Positions 12,236-20,468 of a stretch of 64,000 nt of DNA are shown in pieces. Within the stretch, counting starts at the first letter, position 1, and the number at the start of each line of letters is the position of its first letter. The translations under genes and the position numbers were made by a program. Location of the stretch: contig NC_084795.1 in assembly GCF_963169125.1 (NCBI RefSeq), forward strand, positions 265,355,042-265,419,041. Reading direction: 5' to 3'. This stretch comes from Humulus lupulus (lineage: Eukaryota > Streptophyta > Magnoliopsida > Rosales > Cannabaceae). The notes under the pieces were generated by a model that searched no databases, was not told the origin of the DNA, and worked only from the letters and a program-made list of their open reading frames with translations.

Positions 12236-12479
12236 CATACACGAAAAGAATAAAAATGTTTGGATATAACCAAATACGCGAGCTAAGATAGTTTGGACAT
12301 AACCAAATTATTAAAGAATAAAAGTGTTTGGATATAACCAAATACACGAGCTAAGATAGTTTGGACATAACATAATTATTAAAAAATAGAAGTATCTGGA
12401 CATAACCAAATACGTGAGCTAAAATAATTTGGGCATTAAAAATAAAGTGTTTGGATATAACCAAATGCGCGAGCCAAGG
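12236..12479 (+). repeat. Element B 3' UTR: tandem TTTGG-N6-CCAAA repeats (left copy of a 189-bp duplication)
   Basis: Degenerate units of about 30-35 bases repeat the motif GTTTGGATATAACCAAAT and GCGAGCTAAGATA. Each TTTGG...CCAAA pair could form a small hairpin. Similar units occur in element C at about 19697-19980. Bases 12291-12479 recur without change at 25089-25277 on the far side of element C. Confidence 0.85.
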
Positions 12480-13246
12480 ATTTCGAGCCGTAGAAAATAT
12501 GACCTTGAAAGCTGAGTTCGCATTAAATGGTCTCGTGAGGGTTAAGGGTATGCTCTACGATTGTAAATCGGAGCCTGCAAAGTATGGTACAGATCTCGAA
12601 TATGGTGACCTCGAAATGATCTCGATCTCGAAGGATAGCTCTGTGAGCCCCTCATCTTCAGAAGCAACTTCGGAGCAGGGATCTCGAGCTCGATATGCCA
12701 TCTCGAAAGAAATGTAAGCTCGGGAAGTGTCAGCGGCTCGCACAATGACGTGAAGCCTTGGAGATACGCAATGACTACCTTGAATATCTACAAGTGTTGT
12801 AGATATGGGATATGATCCTCATTTATTAATGTAAATCCCCAAGAATCGTGGGATATTATTTGGTCAGTTATGCGTTTCCTGGTCTTCAGGGACGTTTCCT
12901 TTTATATCTGATTATAGGCATTTAAAGCCATTTATTTTATTCACAAAAGAGTAACTACCCAAAATATGTGGGATAGTATTCTGCATCCTTCTCTATAAAT
13001 AGAGAAGGCATGCACCATTGTAAAAGATCGAATTTCTGATTCTTGAGAGAAAACTCTGGAGAATTCATGCTAAAGGATTGTTCAGAGATAATCTTGAGAT
13101 TAATAACAGAGACTCGTGGACTAGGCAGATTTAACTGCTGAACCACGTAAAAACCGCGTGTCTGATTCGTTTGTTTGTTTTAGCCATTGTCTTTAATTGT
13201 TTGCGTGCTCTCTTCTTTTATCTGTTGACGAAAAGCGGCGTCAACA
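12480..13246 (+). repeat. Element C 5' LTR, missing its first 12 bases
   Basis: It begins directly at ATTTCGAGCCGTAG. The partner LTR at 24310 has TGTTATACCCAG before this. The only other difference I see is CCTTGAAA here against CCTCGAAA in the 3' LTR, a CpG transition. A TATA box within an inverted repeat is at 12987-13008. It ends GGCGTCAACA at 13246. Confidence 0.95.
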
Positions 13247-13249
13247 GTT

Positions 13250-13268
13250 TGGTGCTTTCATTGAGAGC
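13250..13268 (+). promoter_or_regulatory. Element C primer-binding site
   Basis: TGGTGCTTTCATTGAGAGC lies three bases inside the 5' LTR. The same 19 bases occur at the same spacing in element B (11738-11756) and element D (34053-34071), so the site is conserved across families. It starts with TGG as expected for pairing with a tRNA CCA end. I cannot name the tRNA. Confidence 0.75.
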
Positions 13269-13294
13269 CTCAAGCATCCATCCCTGAGAGATTC

Positions 13295-15262
13295 ATGGCT
13301 ACAAACAATCAGAACACTCCTGAAGAAAATTACCCAAGGCGTCCTGGAAAACAGCCAATGGAGAACCCGGATGCTGATGAAAGGAGTGGGTCCTCTGATT
13401 CCCGGGGACCACCTCCACAACCAAGGGATGAGGACATGTACTATAACCCTGAGCGTTATGTCCCTATTGTAGAATTGGAGAATCGGCAGCTGAAACAACT
13501 GCTGGCAGATGCCAACAAACGTAACGAGGAGTTGACTAGGATAGTCGCGGAGGCGCAGGTGGCTCAGCCCCCACCTCCGCGCGAAGACCGAGCCCCTCCT
13601 CCAAGGGACGTGCACGTTCCTCCCCGGAAGCCCCGTGGACGTCCACGAAAAAATGCTAACACAAGGAGGCCAGCTCAGCCTCCAGCACCAACAGAGCCAT
13701 CTGCTCCTTCTAGGCCTCAGAGGAGTACCCGAGCTCGGGTCCCGCCTAATCCACCCGTGGAAGTGCTTACAGGAACTGAGAACAACCAAGCTCCTGTCGA
13801 GGCTCGGACTCAGGTTCCTGGTAGCGCACCAAACGCAACCGGCCCATCTCGGGCAAATTCTGGACCTTCCAGGCCGAGGCAAGGACGGCAACCACCGTCA
13901 CCTATACGGTTTCCTCCGTCTCCCGTAAGATATCCTTCACCTCCCCGCAGGAACGCTCAACCTGGTCGAGATCAGGATCAAGGGCGTACAGGGGAGAGAC
14001 AAGGAAACGGGGAGACGTTCCAGGGGCGGAAAGGCGCGCCATCCGAGAGAAGTCAGACGTCCCGATCTCGTACTGCAGTGACGAGGCGACGTAGAAAGGA
14101 TCCACCACGAAATGACCGATCGATGAGTTTCACTAGCGATGAGTCCGGAGAAACAAGGTCTGTCAGTAAACACGACCGGGGTCGTAAAAATACTGGGAAT
14201 CACAAGAGCCATCCCGACCTGCGCAATCACCTGAATCAGAGCAGGGGAAAGGGAGATCAGACAAACCCGGATCTTAGGAATCATCTGAATGGGCGTAGAG
14301 ATCCCTCACGGAGACGTGAGCCTGGGATCGCGATTAATGACTATCAATTCCAAACACCGCTTAAGGACCCAGTACAAGAAAGGATCGATCAGCTCGAAAA
14401 AGCCTTTAGGCTTTTGAAGAATGAGCGAGGAAACGGTCGATATGAGGACTCTGATGAGGAGCTCGAGCCGTTTGCTCCCAATATTTCTAGCACTCAGTTC
14501 CCCCAAGGGTTCCGAATTCCTCATGTCCCAGCGTTTGAGGGAAAAACCGACCCGTGCAGCCATCTGAGTACATTCAACACTATTATGAGAGCTAGTAACG
14601 TAGGTTACGAGCTCAGATGTATGTTGTTTCCAACATCATTGGCCGGGCCTGCCAAGAGTTGGTTCGAGAAGTACAAGAGACATTCTATAACTTCGTGGGA
14701 TCAATTGTCTAGAGACTTCAAGAAGAAGTTCCGGGCTATGGTGGGAGTCAGACCAAAAGCATCCACTTTGACTAACGTCCGACAACAACCAGGCGAAACA
14801 CTAAAGAGCTACCTGACAAGATTTAATCTAGAGGTCGCCCGAGCTCGTGACGTGGATGACAGCGGGCACTTGATGGCCATCCGAGCTGGTGTTTTGCCCG
14901 GGAGTGCACTTTGGGATGACATACAAGGGAAACCGGTGAGGTCGATAACCGAGTTTAACAGACGGGCGCAGAAATTTGTTAATGTAGAGGAAGCGAGGTC
15001 AACACTCAAAGCGACCTCGCAGACCAAAACTACAATGATAAACATTAACTCCGCCTCAACCTCGGTTGACCCTCTAGTTACACAGCCTGCCTCGGAGAAT
15101 CCTTCCAAGAGAAAAAAAAGCGAGGGAAATAATCCCGAGACTGATGGAGGAAAGAAGAAAAAAGGAGAAAGATATTTCTCCATATATAAAGTGCATACCG
15201 AGCTCAACGAGTCCCGGGAAAACATATACCTGGCTAATGAAAACCAGGTCCCCTTCAGGTGA
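13295..15262 (+). CDS. gag: Element C Gag polyprotein (655 aa)
   Basis: Gag builds the particle that packages retrotransposon RNA. The ATG at 13295 is the first in frame after the primer site and gives a start like those of elements A and B. Residues about 55-90 form a predicted coiled coil (YVPIVELENRQLKQL onward). Residues 95-330 are Pro/Arg/Ser-rich and basic, a likely RNA-binding linker. The conserved retrotransposon gag domain lies at about 400-510, with DPCSHLSTFNTIM and GPAKSWFEKYKRHSI. A Lys-rich stretch (PSKRKKSEG) follows near 610. The frame stops at TGA 15260-15262, just before the zinc knuckle. The stop is probably a CGA-to-TGA change, because element A encodes RRPD here. Reading continues in the same frame, so this is likely a mutation and not a normal gag end. 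Confidence 0.9.
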   Translation: MATNNQNTPEENYPRRPGKQPMENPDADERSGSSDSRGPPPQPRDEDMYYNPERYVPIVELENRQLKQLLADANKRNEELTRIVAEAQVAQPPPPREDRAPPPRDVHVPPRKPRGRPRKNANTRRPAQPPAPTEPSAPSRPQRSTRARVPPNPPVEVLTGTENNQAPVEARTQVPGSAPNATGPSRANSGPSRPRQGRQPPSPIRFPPSPVRYPSPPRRNAQPGRDQDQGRTGERQGNGETFQGRKGAPSERSQTSRSRTAVTRRRRKDPPRNDRSMSFTSDESGETRSVSKHDRGRKNTGNHKSHPDLRNHLNQSRGKGDQTNPDLRNHLNGRRDPSRRREPGIAINDYQFQTPLKDPVQERIDQLEKAFRLLKNERGNGRYEDSDEELEPFAPNISSTQFPQGFRIPHVPAFEGKTDPCSHLSTFNTIMRASNVGYELRCMLFPTSLAGPAKSWFEKYKRHSITSWDQLSRDFKKKFRAMVGVRPKASTLTNVRQQPGETLKSYLTRFNLEVARARDVDDSGHLMAIRAGVLPGSALWDDIQGKPVRSITEFNRRAQKFVNVEEARSTLKATSQTKTTMININSASTSVDPLVTQPASENPSKRKKSEGNNPETDGGKKKKGERYFSIYKVHTELNESRENIYLANENQVPFR

Positions 15263-15271
15263 CCGGATCCT

Positions 15272-16360
15272 ATGAGGAATCAAAAGTCCAAGAGGGACTC
15301 CAGCAAGTATTGTCGATTTCATAGGGACACCGGCCACACAACTGATGAGTGCCGACAGCTGAAGGACGAGATCGAAGGATTGATCTCGAGAGGTTATTTC
15401 CGGCAGTATGTCAAAAACCAGAATACTGGACAGACTACTGCCAGCCAGAGAGTAGCCGCACTTCCGGCGACACAGAATAATAACTCCCGATTTCGGGATG
15501 AGGATAGGCCTCCACCGATAGATGGAGAGGACGTAATAACCATCTCGGGAGGTCCTCATCTCGCAGGAGGGGGCAGAAATGCTCAAAAACGATATGTGAA
15601 TGAGCTGAAAACAGGGGACGGGTCTCCATATGAACCCGAACCAAGGGCACCAAAAATCCAAAGGGTTGAGACTCAGCCTATAACCTTCACCGAGGAGGAT
15701 GCCTCTCACGTCCAATTCCCTCATCATGATCCACTCGTCATCACCCTACAGCTTGCCAACAAAAGAGTGCGCCGAGTTCTCATAGACAATGGGAGCTCAG
15801 TTAACATTCTTTATAAAGCAACCCTAGAGAAAATGGGGCTCTCCCTTCGCGACCTGAGGGCTTGTGCAACCACTTTGTACGGCTTTTCTGGAGAAGGAAC
15901 CGCTTGTATGGGGTCCATTGAACTCCCTGTGACCTTGGGAGACTATCCAGTCTCGGTGACCAAGATGATGGAGTTCGTGGTAGTAGAGTTACCATCTGCC
16001 TACAATGTATTGCTCGGGAGACCCGCCCTGGTCGGGCTGGGGGCAGTTTCATCTGTAAGGCATCTAGCCCTTAAGTTCCCAACTCCAAGCGGGGTCGGAA
16101 CATTGAAAGGAGATCAACTGGCAGGAAGGGAGTGCTACAGGATTTCCTTAAGGGGAAAGAAACAAACAAGCGCGCAAGCACTTGTTGTCATACAGTACAA
16201 AGACGGGACAGTTCTAAAAATTGACGAGGAGATCGATCCAAGGATTGAAGAGAAGATTGACCTCCAACCTTTGGAGGAGCTCGAAGAGGTTCAGCTCGAT
16301 GAATCTAGTCCCTCGAAAAAGGTGAAGGTCGGGAAACACCTCCTAGACGAATCAAAATAG
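15272..16360 (+). CDS. Element C zinc knuckle and aspartic protease segment (same frame as gag)
   Basis: This segment continues the gag frame after the TGA. Near its start is a C-x2-H-x4-H-x4-C knuckle (CRFHRDTGHTTDEC), the nucleic-acid binding end of Gag in the Tat lineage. The protease follows at about residues 160-270: VLIDNGSSVNILYK carries the catalytic Asp in the D-N-G-S variant usual for this lineage, and YNVLLGRPAL is the flap-side motif. The protease would cleave the polyprotein in the particle. The frame is closed by TAG at 16358-16360, after which pol reading resumes in the same frame (KKNQDVFAW). Everything else looks functional. Confidence 0.88.
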   Translation: MRNQKSKRDSSKYCRFHRDTGHTTDECRQLKDEIEGLISRGYFRQYVKNQNTGQTTASQRVAALPATQNNNSRFRDEDRPPPIDGEDVITISGGPHLAGGGRNAQKRYVNELKTGDGSPYEPEPRAPKIQRVETQPITFTEEDASHVQFPHHDPLVITLQLANKRVRRVLIDNGSSVNILYKATLEKMGLSLRDLRACATTLYGFSGEGTACMGSIELPVTLGDYPVSVTKMMEFVVVELPSAYNVLLGRPALVGLGAVSSVRHLALKFPTPSGVGTLKGDQLAGRECYRISLRGKKQTSAQALVVIQYKDGTVLKIDEEIDPRIEEKIDLQPLEELEEVQLDESSPSKKVKVGKHLLDESK

Positions 16361-16801
16361 CAATTAATTTGCTTTCTGAAGAAAAACCAGGATGTCTTCG
16401 CGTGGTCCCACTCTGACATGGTGGGAATAAGCCCTAATATAGCGAGCCACGCATTGAATATAGACAAAAGCTTTCCTCCGAAGCAGCAAAAGCGAAGGCA
16501 GCTGGATGAAGACAGAAAGAAAGCACTAAAGGAGGAGGTGGACAGGCTGAAAGCAAATAATTTTATAAGGGACGCTTTTTACCCTGATTGGGTGGCCAAT
16601 CCAGTGTTGGTCCCGAAACCCAATGGGACATGGAGGACGTGCATTGACTACTCAGACCTCAACAAGGCCTGCCCGAAAGACTGTTTTCCCCTACCGAGAA
16701 TTGATCAGCTCGTGGATGCCACGGCGGGGCATGGTCTGATGTCATTCATGGATGCCTATTCTGGATATAACCAGATTCCCATGCATGCCCCCGACCAATA
16801 G
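16361..16801 (+). CDS. Element C reverse transcriptase, N-terminal part
   Basis: This follows the TAG at 16358 in the same frame. It holds the fingers and palm start of the Ty3-type reverse transcriptase: the LKEEVDRLKANNFIRD region, then LVPKPNGTWRTCIDYSDLN and CPKDCFPLPRIDQLVDATAGH, then MDAYSGYNQIPM with its first catalytic-type Asp. It is interrupted by TAG at 16799-16801, where element D has an acidic residue, so a GAG-to-TAG change is likely. The next segment continues in the same frame. Confidence 0.88.
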   Translation, partial: QLICFLKKNQDVFAWSHSDMVGISPNIASHALNIDKSFPPKQQKRRQLDEDRKKALKEEVDRLKANNFIRDAFYPDWVANPVLVPKPNGTWRTCIDYSDLNKACPKDCFPLPRIDQLVDATAGHGLMSFMDAYSGYNQIPMHAPDQ

Positions 16802-19489
16802 CATACAAGCTTCATTACGGATAAAGGGCTCTGCTGCTACAATGTCATGCCATTCGGACTCAAGAATGCCGGAGCAACGTACCAGCGGCTCGTAAACATG
16901 ATGTTCTCAGAGCAAATAGGGAACAACATGGAAGTTTATGTTGACGACATGCTCGTAAAGTCTCAACTTAACAAGAACCATGTTGATGACCTCGAAGAGT
17001 GCTTTGGCGTGCTCAGAAAGTACAACATGAAGTTGAATCCTCAGAAGTGCACTTTTGGGGTGTCTTCAGGGAAATTTCTGGGTTTCATTGTCAACTCTCG
17101 TGGAATCGAGGCTAATCCCGATAAAATAAAGGCCCTGATTGATATGCCGTCACCTCGGAAGCATAAAGATGTTCAAAGCTTGACTGGCAGGATGGCAGCT
17201 CTGGGCAGGTTCATTTCGAAGTCAACGGACCGCGGTCTCCCGTTCTTCAACTTATTGAAAGGAAGTAAAAAGTTCGAATGGACAGACGAGTGCGAGCTAG
17301 CCTTTCAAGTAAAAAGGCACTTAGCCGAACCACCTATCCTATCGAAACCTGAGACGGGAGAAGTACTGTTCTTATATCTCTCAACAACTGAACACGCGAT
17401 AAGCGCGGTGCTCGTCCGAGAGGAAGAGAGAATACAGAAACCCGTCTACTACATCAGTAAAAGATTACTGGGGGCAGAGTCAAGGTATCCACTGATGGAG
17501 AAACTCGCCCTCAGTCTGATCCACTCATCTCGAAAGCTCCGCCCTTACTTTCAGGCACATCCTATCCATGTACTGACAGATCAACCATTAAGGCAAGTCT
17601 TGTCCAAACCAGAGGCATCTGGTCGACTCCTTAAGTGGGCTGTTGAGCTCGGACAATTCGAGATCACCTACCATCCGAGAACAACCATTAAGGCACAAGC
17701 GTTGGCAGATTTTATAGTAGAATGCACCGGTACAGCCGACGACGAAGTAACAACCACGGCCCACGAGCTATGGAAACTTTACGTCGACGGGTCGTCAAAT
17801 GAAAATGGAGCGGGGGCAGGAGTTATTCTGATCACCCCTGCAGGGAGCAAATTTCACTCTGCATTAAGATTCGGCTTTAAAGCATCTAATAATGAAGCTG
17901 AGTATGAGGCTTTACTGGCGGGACTACGAATAGCAAAGGAACTCAAGGCCAGAGCTATACATTGCTACAGCGACTCCCAGCTCGTAGTTAATCAAATCTT
18001 GGGAGAATATCAGGCTCGTGGCACAAAAATGGCAGCTTATCTGGAGAAGGCAAAGTACGCATTGGAGTTTTTTGAGTTTTATGCAATCGAACAAGTTCCC
18101 CGAGAACAAAACTCAAATGCAGATGCCTTAGCTCGGCTCGCCACTTCCACTGAAAATGAGGAGCTGAATGTTGTACCCATAGAACATCTGTCAGCACCCA
18201 GCATTACTGAGTCAGACAAGGAAGATGTGTGCATGATCGAGACAGAACCGACCTGGATGAGCCCGATCGTTGAATACCTCGAAAATGGAATTCTTCCCAA
18301 AGATCGAAGTCAGGCTCGGAAACTAATGTATCAACTTCCTCGTTACACCATCCTGGATGGAAGGCAATACAGAAGAGGGTATTCCATGCCATTGCTCAGA
18401 TGCGTGACTCCCCCCGAGGCAAAGAAGATTATTAGAGAAGTTCATGAAGGGTTTTGCGGAGATCATACCGGGGGGCACAGCCTATCCAAGAAAATTATAC
18501 GCCAAGGATATTTCTGGCCAACCATTAAGACGGATTCTTTCGAGTTCGTGAAAAAATGCGACAAGTGCCAGAGATTCGCCACGATACCCCGAGCTCCACC
18601 TTCCGAACTAACCATGTTGACGTCCCCATGGCCTTTTGCGGTATGGGGCATCGACCTCATAGGCTCACTCCCAACTGGCAAAGGAGGAGTAAAGTATGCT
18701 GTGGTCGCGGTTGATTACTTCACAAAATGGACGGAGGCTGAACCATTGGCGACCATAACTTCGAAGAAGATCCTGGATTTCGTGGTAAAGAACATCGTAT
18801 GCCGATATGGAGTGCCAAGAAAGATTGTGTCTGACAACGGAACCCAGTTTGATTGTGACTTATTTTCCAACTTTTGTAACAAGAACGGTATAATAAAGAG
18901 CTTTTCGTCAGTGGCTCACCCTCAGGCGAACGGTCAGGTCGAAGCCGTTAATAAAACTCTCAAGAGTTCCTTGAAGAAAAAGTTGGAAGAAGCAAAGGGA
19001 CGATGGCCTGAGGAATTACCCCAAGTCCTTTGGGGATATAGAACTACAGCTCGGACATCAACTGGGCATACCCCGTTTTCTCTAGCATACGGCTGCGAGG
19101 CAATGTTGCCCATTGAGGTCGAAATTCCGACAATTCGAACTCAGATTTACGACCAAAGTTCCAATCATACTCAGCTCGAAGAAACCCTAGACTTGATCGA
19201 AGAAAAAAGGGAGGAGGCTCAGCTGAGAAATGCTGCTTACCAGCAACGAACAACAAGATATTTCAATAAAAGGGTCCGAAGTCGAAAGTTCGGAGTAGGA
19301 GACCTGATTTTGAGACGAGTATTCTTAGCAACCCGAGATCCAGCAGCAGGAGTACTCGGGCCAAACTGGGAAGGACCATACCAGATAGAATCAGTCATCC
19401 GCCCTGGCGTATACAAACTTGCGAGATTAGATGGGAACCTCATACCACGAGCATGGAATGGCGAACACCTTAGACCATATTATCAATAG
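16802..19489 (+). CDS. pol: Element C reverse transcriptase (C-terminal), RNase H and integrase
   Basis: A long open frame of about 895 codons continues from the previous segment. The RT active site YVDD is in MEVYVDDMLVKS near 16940. RNase H begins around 17775 with LYVDGSSNENGAGAG and includes YSDSQLVVNQ. Integrase follows. Its HHCC zinc domain is at about 18440-18580 (HEGFCGDH ... KKCDKCQRF). The catalytic D, D and E are in WGIDLIG (about 18655), VSDNGTQF (about 18835) and NGQVEAVNKTLK (about 18940). The C-terminus ends NGEHLRPYYQ, with no chromodomain, as expected for the Tat lineage. The segment has no internal defect. Together with gag it would form one polyprotein if the three stops were absent. 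Confidence 0.93.
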   Translation, partial: HTSFITDKGLCCYNVMPFGLKNAGATYQRLVNMMFSEQIGNNMEVYVDDMLVKSQLNKNHVDDLEECFGVLRKYNMKLNPQKCTFGVSSGKFLGFIVNSRGIEANPDKIKALIDMPSPRKHKDVQSLTGRMAALGRFISKSTDRGLPFFNLLKGSKKFEWTDECELAFQVKRHLAEPPILSKPETGEVLFLYLSTTEHAISAVLVREEERIQKPVYYISKRLLGAESRYPLMEKLALSLIHSSRKLRPYFQAHPIHVLTDQPLRQVLSKPEASGRLLKWAVELGQFEITYHPRTTIKAQALADFIVECTGTADDEVTTTAHELWKLYVDGSSNENGAGAGVILITPAGSKFHSALRFGFKASNNEAEYEALLAGLRIAKELKARAIHCYSDSQLVVNQILGEYQARGTKMAAYLEKAKYALEFFEFYAIEQVPREQNSNADALARLATSTENEELNVVPIEHLSAPSITESDKEDVCMIETEPTWMSPIVEYLENGILPKDRSQARKLMYQLPRYTILDGRQYRRGYSMPLLRCVTPPEAKKIIREVHEGFCGDHTGGHSLSKKIIRQGYFWPTIKTDSFEFVKKCDKCQRFATIPRAPPSELTMLTSPWPFAVWGIDLIGSLPTGKGGVKYAVVAVDYFTKWTEAEPLATITSKKILDFVVKNIVCRYGVPRKIVSDNGTQFDCDLFSNFCNKNGIIKSFSSVAHPQANGQVEAVNKTLKSSLKKKLEEAKGRWPEELPQVLWGYRTTARTSTGHTPFSLAYGCEAMLPIEVEIPTIRTQIYDQSSNHTQLEETLDLIEEKREEAQLRNAAYQQRTTRYFNKRVRSRKFGVGDLILRRVFLATRDPAAGVLGPNWEGPYQIESVIRPGVYKLARLDGNLIPRAWNGEHLRPYYQ

Positions 19490-20468
19490 TGTAGGAAGTG
19501 TCGCCCGTAACCATGATTTTCTGTACTTAGTTTGTTTTTGAATTTCAAATAAAGGGTCTACTTTGTTTCACATGTAACTTATTTTTATTTTTGCAATCTC
19601 TCTTAATTTAATAACCTATGGTCACACTCATAGGATATTAAGGGGGCAACATTGGTATACATACCTCTAGCTTTAAAAAAAAAAAAAAAAATACAATACA
19701 AAAAGTATTTGGATACAACCAAATACGCGAGCTAAGATAGTTCGGACTTAACCGAGTTATCAAAAACAAAAAAGTATTTGGATATAACCAAATACGCGAG
19801 TTTAGATAGTTCGGACTTAACCGAGCGAGCTTAGATAGTTCGGACTTAACCGAATTATAAAAAACATTAAGTATTTGGAAATAACCAAGTATGCGGGCTT
19901 AGATAGTTCGGACATTACCGAGCTACCAAAAACCAAAAACGTTTTGAATTAACCAGATGTGCAAGCATAACAGGTTTGGAACAAACCAGCCAAATTATCG
20001 ATCAATGATGAATGGGAGCCTAAACCCGTCACAAAATATGTCGAGATCGAGGCTGGAACATCTTAAAATAGTTTCGAACTCATAACCTCGGAGCTAAGAT
20101 ACTAAGGATGAGGGAAAGTGACTAAAAAGATTAACCAAATCATTCATATTACATGCCATATAAGTACTTTTCAGTTCATGGTTACAGTAATGTCCGACCT
20201 TGATAAATAACGAGGTTGGAAACGGATAAATCGAATAAACTATGCATGAATGCATCGAATTTCGAGCCTAAATCCAAACTATGTTTGTATGCATAAATAA
20301 ACATAACCGGTCCATCAATTATAAAAATATGCAAAATATTTCGAACCAAGAAATGTAAGTATATAAAAGAATAATAAAGGGAATTGTATCAGCCCCGTGG
20401 GAACAAGTTGAAATAATTACAGAAATAATGGGACGCAGCCCCGAAAACTGATCTCCCCGAGGTCAGAT
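19490..20468 (+). repeat. Element C 3' UTR between convergent genes, with tandem inverted-repeat units
   Basis: This non-coding kilobase separates the end of pol (19489) from the end of the antisense gene (20469). A run of A residues is at about 19675-19691. At 19697-19980, units built on GTATTTGGATATAACCAAAT and GCGAGCTAAGATAGTTCGGA repeat about five times. Each has TTTGG...CCAAA or TTCGG...CCGA pairs able to fold into short hairpins. The same design occurs in element B, and element D has a different pair of hairpins at the equivalent place. A role in ending or processing the two converging transcripts is plausible but unproven. Confidence 0.75.

Noticed and set aside
13241..13891. 216-codon minus-strand ORF opposite gag
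   Set aside because: Shadow of the GC-rich gag linker; no homologue in the same place in elements A or D.
15260..15262. TGA at the gag-pol border as a programmed readthrough stop
   Set aside because: Elements A and D have sense codons at this place, and two more stops follow in the frame, so mutation is more likely.
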